Positions 1-17,178 of a stretch of 64,000 nt of DNA are shown here, piece by piece. This stretch comes from Enoplosus armatus (taxonomy: Eukaryota > Chordata > Actinopteri > Centrarchiformes > Enoplosidae), in NCBI RefSeq assembly GCF_043641665.1, contig NC_092197.1, positions 17,924,148 through 17,988,147 on the forward strand, given 5' to 3'. Each line of letters begins with the position of its first letter. Within the stretch, counting starts at the first letter, position 1. Below the pieces are notes generated by a model, which made no database searches, was not told the origin of the DNA, and was given only the letters and a program-made list of their open reading frames with translations. The position numbers and the translations under genes were made by a program.

Positions 1-62
1 GATCTTTCTTGTAATGCCACCTTTTGGTTTCTTACAATACTTGGACTGTACTGTATATTTGA

Positions 63-4328
<4,266 letters not shown>

Positions 4329-4416
4329 CGACCAAATGGGACCAAATGAAACTTTACAGAATCAACCCTTGGCCTCTTTTTATTGAAATGTACAGTGTAT
4401 GTATGTATGTGGTTCA

Positions 4417-4422
4417 AATAAA
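4417..4422 (+). promoter_or_regulatory. slc30a5: Poly(A) signal of slc30a5
   Basis: AATAAA lies 89 bases after the slc30a5 stop codon, predicting a very short 3' UTR ending near 4440. A second plus-strand AATAAA at 4626-4631 could give a longer transcript. Confidence 0.7.
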
Positions 4423-4649
4423 TCTGAATATATTGGTTTTATCTTCGTGCCAACTGCATTTTGTTTGAGTGCAGAATTAGTGCTGTGGATCTTTCCTGCT
4501 CTAAACATTCAGCATTTAACTGACTTTCCTTTCTATTCATTGGCTGATCATGCTCAGCTATATGCCCACTAGGTGACAAGTAAAAGTGTTCAGCAGTTAC
4601 CAATGAGAAGGGGGGAAAAACACACAATAAAGTTGAATAACCGCCTCGC

Positions 4650-4655
4650 TTTATT
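4650..4655 (-). promoter_or_regulatory. mamdc2: Poly(A) signal of mamdc2 (minus strand)
   Basis: TTTATT on the plus strand, i.e. AATAAA on the minus strand, lies 250 bases past the mamdc2 stop. Another minus-strand AATAAA at 4378-4383 would make the mamdc2 transcript overlap the slc30a5 3' UTR. Confidence 0.6.
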
Positions 4656-4904
4656 TGAGCAATGAGCATTAATCTAATGCATATAAATGTGAAGGAAAAC
4701 ACAGTTTAACACACTCTCTGTTGCTACAGGGCAGAGAGAAATGCTGACTATGACTCAACTGATAAGTGTTGCTCCATGAAAAACAGAACTACGTGAGAAG
4801 TTTCCTTTCACCACATCCCTGCATGTTGAGATTGACATGTAGGAGTCTGTAATGTGCAAAAAAAAAAAAAGGGGGGTTTATGCATCCTACACAGCTGTTC
4901 TCTT

Positions 4905-7900
4905 CTACTCAATCTCATTGGAAGTTCCCACGGTTGCCTTGATCTCCATTTCTGCAGGGGAATCAAAAAGAAGAAATCAGGAAGCTGCTGCGGGCCTTGA
5001 GATCATCGCAAGCAGGATGTCCAGCAAGTATCTTAAAAAGATTGTTTACCTGGACAAGGGCCGCCTTCCAAGATTATGTCATCAATAGCGATGTCGCTCC
5101 TCACTGATGAACCTCTGGTCGCCTCGAACACGATCTGGAACAGTGACAAGAGAGGAACAGCCGCTCAAAGACCCTGAAGAAGTGCTCAGACCCGTTACCA
5201 GTACAGCAATGTACATAAAGGTCCTGCATTTAAACTCCTACACAAATGAAAGTACAGAAGTACTATCAGCAAGATGTACTAAAAGTACTTTTAGTTCTGC
5301 AGAAGAAATGGCCCCTCTGACTGATATATTATTATATATGACACTATTAATATTTTGAATTGTTAATAACGATGCATCATTGCGTAAGTAGCATTTTACT
5401 GTTGTAGCTGCTCGAGGTTAGATAGTTCAGTCCAGTGGTTCCCAACCTAGGGGTCAGGCCCCCTTCAAAGGGTCACAAGGTAAAACTGAGGGGTCCTGAG
5501 GTGATTAATATATGATTATATTTTGGACTTTTCTCTAGTCTTCGGGCCTCAAATGTGACGAGTGGCCCCAAACTAGAAACTAATTTTCCGAAATGTGTCA
5601 CAAGCCAAAGTGGGATGGGAGCCACTGGTTTAATCTTTAATAATGCATTGTTGTTGTTTTTTTAATCTTATTGTAATGTAAAATCTTGATCTGAAAAGTT
5701 ACTCGTAACTATACCTGTCCGATAAATGTACTGGATTGTGGAAGTACAATATTTCCCTCGGAAATTTAATGGAGTAGAAGTGTATAGTAGCACAAGATGG
5801 AAATACTCCAGTAAAGTACAGGTACCTCAGAATTGTACTTAAGTACAGTGCATTAGTAAATGAAATGTACTTGTTACTTTCCACCACTTGCTTGAGATTG
5901 TAGACCGTTGATAGGGCTAAACAAACTATTTGACATTTGGTGCTGGGAGGTCATGATGGAAATTTGTCATTTTATAGACCAAACAAAATCGAATAAATAG
6001 CCATATATTAATCTACAGTGAAAATAATCAGTAGTTGCAGCCCTGCACGAGTAAGTGTACGAGCCAGTTGCCATGATTGTCTCAAGGTCACCCACGTCCG
6101 GCCCACAGGCTTTAGATCTGAAACAGTTAGCAGAGATTTAGCTGCACTAGTTGCCTGATGCTGGCTGTCACACTGGTACTCCACTGTGGCCCTCAGCCAG
6201 GCGATGCTCTGCTCGCCGCTCCGTTGCCACAGCAACACGTCCTCCCCGTCCTTGTCGAGGTGGACGCCGAGCTGGCCCGTGCCTGAGCCGTACATGTGGT
6301 AGTAGAAGCGCAGACACTTAGGCCCCCTGGAGCCCCTCAGAGGGCGGGACAGCAGCCGCACGCTCTGACCGGGCAGCATGGGCGACGCCTCCATGTGCAG
6401 GTAGTATCCTGTCAATCGGAAATAAAACCCCTTTTTTTCTTTTTGAGCACTGTGTGCATTAAAACGTGGAAGCAGAGCATTGTGAACGTTTCAGTGTCTG
6501 GCAGCGGAAGGGGAGATGGAGCAGGGGACCCTCACCGAGTCCCGTGGTGTGGTCTCCTCTTGGCCCGGTGTATGAGGTCGGGGTGGGTCCTCTCCTCCAC
6601 TCCCAGTCAGCGCCATCGCTCTGCTTGTCCTGAGTGTAACCGCACAAGCCTGCTTCAAAGTCACAGTGTCCTGGGAGAGACGACAACAGCGAACCTGCAG
6701 CAGGGAAATGAATGAATGTTAGGTTAACCCTTTTATTATTATTATATTACTATTGTGACAGTCAACAGGGAAACACAACTATCAGCTAAACTCTTTTTGG
6801 CTGCTTCTCTCTGGCCTGCCTCTAAATTTGACCTTCATCTGACTCCATTTTTCACTTATTAAATATCTATTTTCATACTATTGTGGGAATCACCTGAACG
6901 CCTTTCATTCACTTGGCCGATTATCAACGTCTGGATTATAATAAACTGTAACTGTGCATAAAGAGGTCTGGGCAGGCCCTTGATTCCTTTGTCGTAGATT
7001 TTCTTGTGGGCCCCTACTGACCCCCCCCCCCCCCACACACACACACACACACTCACACTGTACGTATTCTGATGCAGATTAAACATCTGAAACAGTTTCT
7101 ATGATAAAAGATTAACACATTTAGATGATGGTTTAGTTTTAGAATAAAAACAGTTCCTGCCCTGGTTGTTGGCTACATGTGGGTACATACTGTAAGTATT
7201 TTTAAAAATGCAGATTACTTTGCAGTTTTTACCTGCCGTCAGCTCACAGTCTCCGAGGCTCACGCTGATGTCATCCAAAGCCACAGAGCCGCAGTCCCAG
7301 AAGCTCCGGCAGGTGCTGACAAAAACCACCTGAAACGGCGAAGGTAAACAGTGAGCAGAGGCGTCCTCGCCGGCCTCCTGATCTCGGAGGAACTCGCACA
7401 TTTTTACAACCATTAATCATTTACAGATGAGCCCTTCGTCGAGGTTGTTGTGCACTCCCTGCTCTGTTTGTGCGATACTCTGAAATCCCCCGTGAGGAAG
7501 AAGAGAAATCATCAATCAAATGAGTGTTTTAGAGCGGCACAAAATGAAAAATGAGGAACAAAAGGCCAGTGTGGGGACAGCCTTTGAGCTCTTTGGCATC
7601 CAGATGAAAAGCAGCTGTTTAGTGAATAAAAGAAATCACAGATCAGAACTTCAAGGTCTCCAACAGCAGAGCAGAAAGGGAGGCTTTTTATTCAACTGCT
7701 GGTAATTTGTTTTTTTATTTGTTATTTCATCTGTTTAGCCTGTTTGTCCTCTCTGTCCTGCATTCTTTTCATTTCCTGCTTCCTTCCATCTGTTTTTTTA
7801 CCATTGATCCATCCCTTTTTTTATTTGAGTTTTCATTTGCTTGTTTGTTCCTTAGATACTTCCTAAATTAGCTTATGTTTCTTTTGAAATAGTTCCTTTC

Positions 7901-10900
7901 CTTTTTTTCCTTAAGGTCGATATTTTTTATATTTTTTAGTCTTGGCAATTATTGAAAGGATTGTCAGGAAATTTGGGACACACACTTGTGTCCTCATCAG
8001 GATGAATCAGAATCAGAATGACTTTATTGATCCCCGGTGGGCAAATTAGACCATGAATTGTAATAACTTAATGATTCCTTGAATTTTATCTTGAGATCAA
8101 AATTCTGATATGTCCAATACATTGGTTTATGACCAAATACCTGCAAAACTAATGCTAAACTAAAATGGTAAGCATGGTTTTTATTTATTATATATATATT
8201 ATTTACATATATTTATTTATTATACCTGCCAAACATCAGCGTTTTAGCGTTGTGAGCCTGTTAGCAGGCTGACATTAGCATTTAGCTCAACACAAGTACA
8301 GTCTCATAGAGCAGTCTCATCTTTCCTTCATTTGTTTTTCTTTCTTCTTTTCCTCATTTCATTTCATCTCTGCCGCCTTTCTTACTTCCAGTCTTTCTTC
8401 CTTCATTTATTCCTTGATTTGCTTGTTACTTCCTCACTTCCCTCCCTCTTCCTTCCTTGAACATTCATTCATTTCCTCCTTCCTTCCTTCCTTCCTTCAT
8501 ATACTTGTCATATACATATACTATTCACTCTCCTTCCTCCTCCTTTCCTTCTCGCCCCCTCTGTTTTCCCTCCTCCCTTCTGTCTTTCTTCCCTCTCTGT
8601 TTGTTTATCCCCTTCTTTATTTTTCCACGTCTTTCTCCATTATCATCCTGACTGAAGTGATATTTCCACTTCCTCTCTGCTGACCTTGGCAGGCCGTGAC
8701 GTCTGGAAGGTGACGTCCGTCGCAATCCAGATTCCCCTGGACTTCTCCCCCTGTGTCCAGATCTTCTCCTGGCTGCTGCTCTGCTGCTGCTGCAGATACA
8801 CAGCGAGAGCCCGGTCCGTCTGGTTGAAACCTGCAGTTGCCAAAGTTATTTCTGGTTGGTGAGTCAGTCAAAATAAATCACAGCACAGGATTCACACATA
8901 GACATGGCCACATAGACACCACCACCACACAATGAGCCTTCGTAAATATCCTTCAATCCAGAGAGATTTTGGAAGCCACTCACCCCTCAGAGAGAAGTAA
9001 AACCTCAGGCAGTACTTCATGTTCCCAGGCAGAGTTGGACCAATCAGGTGGCTAACGTAACCAGAGCGCGGGCTCAGCCGGGAGTGAGCCAACAGGAAAG
9101 ACCCTGGAAGGAGAGGACAGCCTTTATTTTCGGCTTCCTCTGAATCTGCTTGCCATGAATGTTCCCATCACCACTCGCACCTGGTACTGATAATGAGCGG
9201 GCTACAGACGTCTAGTAAGCTCGCTTCTTTCTAACTCATCCCCCAGATTCTTTTCATTTTCAGACTCGTAGCCTTCAGCCCCAACTGACGCTGACTCAGT
9301 TGAGGACATTTATCAGACTTCACGCACATCAGACTCTGGAGCCACAAAAGCCTTTATACAGCTTTTCACATATGCAGCAACATCCCCCTAACACCTGTAA
9401 ACAGACTTTGACGTCTAAAATTGGTGGACTTCCCCTTTAATACAGGTTTAAATATTAGAAATGTTCTCAAATCGATTATCAGTTGTTCCATCCCACCTGC
9501 CCCTGTGGTGTGGTCTCCGTTCCTAAATATGTTGGGCTTCACAGACACTCTCCTCCATGATGATCCCGTCCCCTGGTCCTGGATGTAGAGGCAGAGTCCT
9601 GACTCAAAGTCACAGTTGGCGATGGAGGGGTCAAAGGTCGGCTCTGTGGAGCAAATGTATGGAATCAGCTTGTTGATGTTGTTGGATGAACACTTTTGTG
9701 GCTTAAGATTTATCAGCAAGATTCAAATGACATTTGTTACGGATATTTATAGTCCCCAGAGGATGAATCCTACATTTTTAGTGACCCTCCTGACTTTTCC
9801 TCAAAATTGTCCCTTTCAGCTGTACAGAGGAAATCTAAAAGCCACATGAAATGTAAGGAGCACATTCATGCCACCCTGTGGTCCATACGCTAGTACTTTG
9901 GACAAATATGACATTTTTATCCCCACTACATGTAAACCTCCATGGTTTGATCCATCAGAGATCTCATGGGCTGCCGATAGAGCTTTATTAGTCCTTTTAA
10001 AATCCTAAAGCGTTAATATTTTGGATGTTTAGGGTGCCTGTTTTAACAATTAACGGTGAGCGACTGTGCCTGCAGCTCACCAGTGTCGCTGCTGCAGAAC
10101 TCTGGAGAAAAGGAAATGTCATCAAGTGCAACGCGTCCGCCTCTCGGACTGTTAAAGGCCACTTCAAAGACCACCTGGAGAGGCAGACAGACACTCATAA
10201 ACAAAGCTGCATGCCGCCATGTGCACGCAGGTGCATGCACTCACACAGAAGTAAAATGTATGCACAATATATGCACAATTTTGAGGCACTAGCACTAACA
10301 ATTCTTTATTCATTTGCACAAGCTAAAGTGGGCATTTTCAAAGGCAGAAAAAAATGAACCTTTCTATTTTTCAAACAGAATGAGGAGCAAAGAACATCTT
10401 TCAGAGAAATGAGAGTATGATGTGTATTATTTGATACTAATCATAAAAGTAGTCTTTTCAGACAATGATATGCAGTACAAAGTTGCCACATATGCAATGT
10501 TCCAGGAAAACAACTAGCAGACGTTGGGGCCCATAAAGATAAGATCTATTGTTGTTTAGGAGAGTTCTTGGTATGTGAAAGGTCATTCTGAGAGGTCTCT
10601 TTTCCTGACCCCGCTATGGGGAACGGAAGTTTACAGACTTGTGTGTTGTAGTAGGACCCCATGTATGTCTAAAGGTATAACAGACGAGCTTGAACAGTGT
10701 TCAGGGCAGCAGTACTGATTTGGCTACGGGTGCTGTCCAGGTTAAGATGCGCATGCCTGTTGATCCTGATCTTTGACGCAAATAAAGAATATTATGTGAA
10801 AAGTCAGTATCAGCGGAGTTTCCTTCCATCATCGGATCATCGCCTACATCTGGGCAATGAAGAAGAAATTAACGGCAAGTACAAAAATACAAAAAACTCT

Positions 10901-13900
10901 CACAACTCTAATGAACCTGCCCACAACAACCCTGTGTTACTGCCCACAAGGCCAAAAACAGAACGAAAAAGGCAAAAGAAATACTTATGTGAGACTTTAC
11001 TTTTACTCCATTAATATTTTTTACTATATTTATGGGATGTCTGTAGTTGGTGGTTACTTTGCAGAGGCTTGAGATGTGAAACATGTGATACACTCATGAA
11101 ATGTGGAATGTGGAATAGTCAAACCACATACAATATTAATCAATCAATCAATAATAATCTTAAAATAATCAACCAATCAAATAATAAACTTTGAACTTTA
11201 GTTTCACTGCTACCACAAACAATCCAGCATGTATTTCTATTATTTGTGTACCTTTAAACATGCTCTTATATCACCTATATATATTTAACTTTAGTGTTGA
11301 AGTCTGATGCTTTGTCTCCTTTTCCCTGAATTATGTAAAACATTTAAGTAGCAAAGAAAATGTGTCCTTTAAAGCTCTCTGAGATAACTAATAGCAAGAC
11401 CCCAGACAGAAGGTCAAAACTCAGAATTGCACCTTTGATGATGTCAGACAATAAATAGATCATGATAATGGTGGGACTGAGAAACACATGCAGAATTAAA
11501 ATATTGTATTTTATAATTTCTGTTCATTTATAAGCAAAAGCTTGGATTCTGTGCAGCACTACGAGTTTGTACCAGTGAACTACGCAGCACACCACAGATC
11601 ATAGCAGTAAGTTCTGAAGGGTCTGAAAGGTGATGGCACAATGCATTTCCCAACATTCTCTTGAGTCAATTGCTTTAAAGATAAATGGTAAATGACCTCA
11701 TTTATATAGCGCTTTTCAACCTTCACGGTTCCCAAATTCGCTTTACAGCTCAGTGTCATTCACCCATTCACTCACCAACGGTGACCAAGCTGCCATGCAA
11801 GGTGCTGGTCTCCATCAGGAGCAACTTTGGGTTCAGTGTGTTGCTCAAGGACACTTCGACATGACGCACCCCCAACCCGCTCTAACCAGCTTTACCTCCC
11901 GTGCGACAGTGCTAACCACTGCGCCACCATGCTGTCCAAATGCATTACTTGTTGAGGAATATAAACCCAGTAGGGTTCTTAGATCTTTAGGACGAACCTT
12001 GAGTCAGAACCAAACAGGGAGAAGCAGATTTTAGCTGCTATGCTATGCTGCATACAGATGTCATCACATAGAGCTTTAAAATGCTACGTACATAAAGCTG
12101 ACACGACATACTGACCTGTACAGAGTACGGTGCCTTCAGGTCCACCTGCACAGGTATCCATTCGAGCGTCCTGCTCCAATCGCTCTGGTTCTCTGGGCTC
12201 GCCCTCCACAGCTCCTGGTACTGACCCAGCCGGTCCCTGGTGAAAACGGAGAACAGGTTCCCTCTCTCCTCGCTTCTCTGGTACTGAAAACTCAGGCAGC
12301 CGGACATCGGCACCGTCGTCATGGGAGACACCAGCTTGGCCACTTCTTTGAAAGTCTTGGCGTAGACGGAGTCCACGTACATCAAGTGACCTGAGAGGGA
12401 GTTTAAATATGACTCAGGTCGTCCCCTCAGTGACCTAGACCTCAGACTGGAGAGTTTCAGGATTTACTAATACCCAGTAAGGATTGATTTGGTGATTTGC
12501 AGGTCAACAGATGTCTAGACATCTACATCAAAATTGAGCAAAATTTGTTTTTAAGATGTCCAGGCAATATAACCACTGTCAACAACATATTCCAGTCTGA
12601 AGCAGGTCCTAATTCCACATTTAAATATATTCAATTAAATGCTGTTTAAACATCAGTTAGTGTGATCACTCTTTTCTACAGCTGAACGTGTCTAAGACAA
12701 AAGACATGTTCACTGTGGCAGGAAGTTTACTTGTCTGTTATCAAAGGTCAATCCAAATGTGTATGAATCCGCGGCTGAAAATAGTCCCCAACAAACCCAC
12801 TATTTGCTCCTGATGGGGTAACGTTCGCTAAAACCCACAGTGCCCAGCTGTTACAGGAAATGACTGAGCCTACCTGACTCACTTAGTGAAAAGGAATGGG
12901 CTTGGGGCTGAGTGCCACATCACAGAGTAGAGAAGTCAGAACGTATCGAGAGATGCAATGAACAAATGAATTGCTAGTTTCGGTCTTTTCATGGAATGTG
13001 TTTACAACATGAAATATGTAGAGTAACGCCAGGCTTATCATTTACGGTGGGGAGTAAATGTTATTATAATTATGGCCAAAATTATGCAAAATAAGACCAC
13101 TCTTTTTCCAGCTTATTTCATACGAAATGAAAACCCACAGGGCTCTAAGTCACTGGATAAAAACAACTTTGTATGAATGATTTGTGAGGAATCCCCACTC
13201 ACCTGTCCTGTTGTTGTATGTGTGGTCATTTGACATGTTGTTGTGAACGAGTTGGACCCCGCCTCCTCCCACATACCAGTTTACGTTGGCGTTCCACTGG
13301 TTACTGTATCCACACAGGTGAGACTCTTCAAAATCACACTCTAGGCGCAGAAACACGAGAAATCAGCGACAGGCCTGCCATTGTGGGCGTGGGTGCAAAA
13401 GGCTTTTGACTTGATAATGTATCACATACGTCCATGTGAGCACAGATGGTGTTTATCCAGACATGCATATGTGGATTTTTCTTTTCTTTTCCTTTTGTTT
13501 TAAGATGTGTGGGTGATATGAATGCGTAAAGTCACAGACCCAGGCAGTATCCGGGACTGATGTGGATCTCAAAGATGGCCACGCTGCTCCCAGCGCTCCG
13601 TCCAGGTTTACCTTCGATGACAACCTAATCAACGACACATGTTCAGTAACACCCTTGCGAACCAGTGATATGGAGTGACACAGGAATGACATCATAGAGG
13701 GTGAGCGAACGCATGGAAGGTCGGAGGGAGTGCACGCACGAAACTCACAGAGGTGTGTAATCTAATCTTACTTTCAAAGCTCTGGTGAGCAGCAGGTTTG
13801 CTGTGAAATGACTTGCAGAGGAACAAAACGACACACAGGAAGATGGAGAAGAAACATTTGTTAAAACACGAGGTCACGGCTCGTACATGTGAGTGTGTGT

Positions 13901-16900
13901 GGGATAAAGCAAATTGTACTTCGATGAATCATTCTTTTTTAGCTCTGGTTTGGTCTCCATCAAATCCTGGGAGAGATATCTCGCACTTCAGCTGCTAAAT
14001 GATCCACTTCCTTCTCCAGCTAACGTTAGTCTCTAACTTTGTCTGTTGTTTAGTGCTGGGCAGGTAGCGTACAGTGGATTTATCAGAGCTTATTTGCTGA
14101 AAAAAGCTGCCTGCTTGCTGCTGGAAAATGCGAAAATGAGACTGAAGTGTACAGTAAATGTGTCGAAATCCGAAACTATAAGCTAAAAGAGGCGAAAAAG
14201 CTCAGTTGCGCTTCAGTGATAATTCTCAGTGGGTTTGTCAAAACGGATGGCTGTCTCATTACACAGAGACATTAATAGCAGAGCATTTTATCAGTCAGTG
14301 TGAAGTTCAAACCTCTGACATATTCGTTTTCTTCACCTTGGTCCGGGCTGAAATATGTTTATGCGCTGAGGGGCCCACACATAGCAGAGACCCGTCTTCC
14401 CATCATGTAGGTCCTGACCCTGCCAGAGTCAGCTCTGCCTCTGCATATAATATAAACATGTGCTGTACTCTTCCCACCAAGTGTTTAGATGATGTGTGTG
14501 TTTCTCCACACACTTCATAATGGCCTCAATTTGGGCCTGCATGTGTAATGTCAACCCGTATATGTCTTCCTTTCAACAACAGCGTGACATATTGTTTTCT
14601 GCACCTCTGCTGTTATTTTTTTTTTTTAACTAAAGAGGGTTGGAAAGTTCCAGGGACCATTGGAGGAACTTTGAACTATACTTTGTCTCCTTTTTAAACA
14701 AAGTTTAGACACTATTTTACCCTGTAAGGCTCAGTGTTGTTCTGCAGGTCCATGTTTGAGATGACCCAGCTGTCTGAGGGCGCCTGGCTGCTCCACAGTG
14801 GCCTGTCAAAGCTCCTCCCCTCCGTGCGCCGCAGGACCTCCACGCTTCCTGACCCGACAATCTGGTAGACGAGTCTCAGGCAGCTCCACTCGCCCTGCTC
14901 CAGAGCCGGACTCAGCAGGACCCCTGTGATCTCTCTCTGTGGCCCAGCATCTGCACCTATCGCATCATCCTGGTCGTCGCCCATGGCTGTGTCCACGGCA
15001 ACGAAACGGCCTGAAATAAGAATGTGGGTGGGATTTTTAGACGGCTGTCAAGAAAAATATGACGATTTGAGAATTCAACATTTTGACAACATTGACCAGT
15101 AACACAAAAGAAGGGGAGAGAAGTTGAACAGTGGAACATTTCAACTTCGTGCAAATTACGGTGAGATTCGACCTTAAGCTCCGTCATGATTCCTCTTTTA
15201 TGTGTCGACCTTGCCATTCTTAGAGCAAACATTGAATTCTCTTTGTTGGGTGCAACAGTAGGGAAGAAGCATGTTAAAGGAAACTGTTTCTAATGGAAAC
15301 CTTTATCTGAAATTCAGGGAATCAGGCATTATACATCAGGAATCATGTCCGAAGGCATGACCCTTTGACTCGGTGCTACATAATATCCACCTTAGCTCCC
15401 ACCGTAACAGCAACTCCTAGCTTCTTCTCTGCTCCAGGGTGTAAGAGCTCTCCTCACCGGTCTGTCATTTATTATTTGTCCCTGTGGAATGCCCTGCTGC
15501 CCCAGGGCTCCTATATCCTGACAAACACACACACTCACATCAGGGCTGCGCTCATTTCACCTTCAGTTCGGTCAAATTCAAGATGTTTTTCTTCCCCTTT
15601 TTTGCCAATAAACTGCAAATGTTTGTATTTACATGTTGACTTGACTGAAGTGAAACTTAACACACTCAAACCGGCGTGCCGTCTTGATTTAATCAGCGTC
15701 AAAGCCTTCTCTGGAAGTATATAAAAATGCTTTATATGTTTGACATGACTTCATTGCTTCTTACGGCCTCAGCTGTGCGGCACAGAGCACATTAAGGGAA
15801 AGACTGAGAGAGGAGAATAAGTGAGCAACCACTGAGCTCACCATTAACGCACCAACCACACTGACCTTTTTAACCAGCCGGCGGCAATAGCAACAAGGAT
15901 GGAAACAGGAAAAGAGAAAGTAGTATCCCAGAGGGAAGACTTGAGAGTGAGACGGGCTGCGAGGGCAGAGCAAATTTCAGACGAGTACGAGCATGGTGGG
16001 GGAAAAAAAGTCTTAATAAGGAGTTTTTCCAACAGGGTCTGGCGGCAGATACAGTAGCTACTGGATCAACAGGATGCGAGGAAGTCTGCCTCACCAATCT
16101 AAAGGGCGTAGATGAGAGATGGTTAGGCTAGTCAGGTTTAACAAGAATCATAGTGCAGGGTATGCACTCTAAGTGAGCTCTGATTACACCTCGTATAGTG
16201 CAGAGGCAATCAGTTAGTCATGTGGTTGGTCCACAAACAGTGTCTGTGGGTAACGGTAGTAAGTACGTTCATGGATAAGTCGGCACACTTGGATATGTTC
16301 CGGCACTGAAAGACCCAATGTATTTTGGCTCTTGCCCAAGTATGGCTGCGTGATTTGGCTAGGGTTGGTGAGTGGGGATGTGGGATGATTAATGCTGAGA
16401 ATATTTTGTGCATGGACTTTTATCTCCACAGAGGAGTCTTCTTTTGTATTAAATCTCAGTACAGATCCAGCAAATGAGACAGCTGAGTTATTTCTACAAC
16501 AGCAATTAAATTGTGTATGATCTCATCTGCATTTATCTGTTGGCTTGGATCGCTTTACATAAATAGACACTGACATAACTTAGATACGAGTGTGCACAGA
16601 GCTCATCTGTATCAGCTGCAGTACCAAGTACCCAACGAGAATGCCTAAATCTGTTATTTCACTCGCTCCAGATGTTCAGAGATGCTGGAATCAATGCAGA
16701 CCAGATGGGATTCTTTTCACCAGTGTGCTTCGGTGGTATGGCCAAAACCAGCACCAAAACAACGGTACACACGTCACAGCTGAAACCTGTAACTTCTACT
16801 AAAAGAGCCACAATCAAGTCTACACTAAAATACAGGCCTCTAAACTAAAACTGTTTTTAAAAAAAACACTGAGGACTGAAGATGCTCCATTTAAGTCTCC

Positions 16901-17178
16901 CAGTACCATCTTTGTGCAGGGTCCAGCTCGTAAAGTCTGCATCTGACGTGTATCCGCAGGTGTTGGACTCAAAGTTGCAGGAGCCTGGCAGCAGCTGGTT
17001 GTGGGCTTGGATGGTGGCTTTGAGCACATAGAGAGAAAAAGAGAGAAGAGACAAAGTGGAGAGAGGGAATGGCAAGTATGAATCATAGCAACTGGCATTA
17101 ACAGAAACATGCCCTCATGCTGGTACGAGCGTTAAAAGTGTACTCACCAGCAAAAGTCAAGAAGTAGAGTGGAAGCAT
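4905..17178 (-). CDS. mamdc2: MAM domain-containing protein 2 (complete, 15 coding exons, ~692 aa)
   Basis: Secreted proteoglycan-type protein with four MAM domains, thought to act in extracellular matrix adhesion. Exons in transcript order: 17178-17148, 17017-16907, 15010-14721, 13624-13540, 13340-13203, 12390-12116, 10174-10081, 9643-9497, 9103-8984, 8830-8685, 7329-7233, 6694-6536, 6408-6155, 5134-5050, 4951-4905. Total 2079 nt, 693 codons with stop; human is 686 aa. The start ATG (17178) opens a hydrophobic signal peptide, MLPLYFLTFAATIQA. MAM domains begin at the cysteines of CNFESNTCGY (about residue 24), CDFEESHLCGY (173), CDFESGLCLY (352) and CDFEAGLCGY (527). Repeated VALDDISF/IAIDDI motifs close each domain. 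The C terminus TSNEIE resembles the human NEIEY end without the final tyrosine. Intron 13 must use a GC donor (6154-6153). The a/b ohnologue cannot be told. Confidence 0.94.
5205..5885. mobile_element. Teleost interspersed repeat, split by a later insertion
   Basis: Both flanks (about 5205-5432 and 5628-5885) resemble one common fish element rich in AGTAC and GTACTT words, ending in TTACTTTCCACCAC. I recognise it from memory as very abundant in teleost introns but cannot name its family with certainty. The two halves read as one copy once 5433-5627 is removed. It lies in mamdc2 intron 14, between the exons at 5134-5050 and 6408-6155. Confidence 0.6.
5433..5627. mobile_element. Short hAT-like non-autonomous element (MITE)
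   Basis: About 195 bp bounded by imperfect inverted ends: it starts CAGTGGTTCCCAACCT and ends GGATGGGAGCCACTG, whose reverse complement is CAGTGGCTCCCATCC. CAGTGGTTCCCAA termini are typical of hAT-derived elements. The flanking octamers gttcagtc and gtttaatc match at 6 of 8 positions, which could be a decayed 8-bp target duplication. There is no coding capacity. Confidence 0.6.
7021..7052. repeat. Poly-C followed by (AC)n
   Basis: About 14 C then nine AC units, inside the mamdc2 intron between the exons at 7329-7233 and 6694-6536. Confidence 0.9.
8008..8052. repeat. Fish repeat tail ('actttattgatccc' type)
   Basis: Sequence GAATCAGAATCAGAATGACTTTATTGATCCCC is a familiar end of fish LINE-like or related interspersed elements. 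It is followed by unremarkable AT-rich DNA, so only a short fragment is left. Confidence 0.5.
8340..8640. repeat. CT-rich low-complexity tract
   Basis: Pyrimidine-rich stretch with (CTTC)n runs (8474-8500) and many TTCC words, in a mamdc2 intron just beyond the exon at 8830-8685. Ser/Leu/Phe-rich reading frames here are a composition artefact. Confidence 0.8.
9735..9845 (-). repeat. Fish interspersed repeat fragment (same family as 62950)
   Basis: CCCCAGAGGATGAATCCTACATTT ... GTGACCCTCCTGACTTTTCCTC reads, on the minus strand, as the repeat family seen on the plus strand at about 62950-63075 (AGTCAGGGGATCACCAAAG ... ACCATGAATGTTCTGTAC). Confidence 0.55.
10480..10845 (+). mobile_element. Possible solo LTR remnant
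   Basis: A non-coding block with a TATA-like element (GGTATAAC, about 10675), a downstream AATAAA (10782-10787) and a GC-containing middle unlike the AT-rich intron around it. This order is LTR-like. I did not find convincing terminal repeats or a target duplication, and no gag/pol frame lies beside it. It is in the mamdc2 intron between the exons at 12390-12116 and 10174-10081. A SINE or plain intron sequence remains possible. Confidence 0.3.
11680..11945 (+). repeat. Teleost 'TTTATATAGCGCTTTTC' repeat
   Basis: Starts near AAATGGTAAATGACC, contains CATTTATATAGCGCTTTTCA and continues through a GAACCACTGCGCCACC-like end (ACTGCGCCACCATGC). This is a very common fish intergenic/intronic repeat; I recall the sequence but not a secure family name. 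Confidence 0.7.
17150..17178 (-). other. mamdc2: Signal peptide coding start of mamdc2
   Basis: The first coding exon carries only 31 coding bases: ATG plus hydrophobic residues MLPLYFLTF. The signal peptide is completed across the intron by the exon starting at 17017 (ATIQAHNQ). The split is phase 1 with a GTGAGT donor at 17147. A likely cleavage site is after TIQA. The 5' UTR lies above 17178 and no promoter element is obvious. Confidence 0.75.

Noticed and set aside
6459..6715. Plus-strand frame overlapping the mamdc2 exons at 6155-6694
   Set aside because: Antisense of MAM-domain exons; the minus-strand exon chain is clearly the real one.
8414..8683. Ser/Leu/Phe-rich frame that looks like a membrane protein
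   Set aside because: It is translation of a CT-rich low-complexity tract in a mamdc2 intron.
16210..16430. Overlapping minus-strand frames of 67-71 codons in a mamdc2 intron
   Set aside because: No conserved motif, no matching splice sites and no place in the MAM protein.
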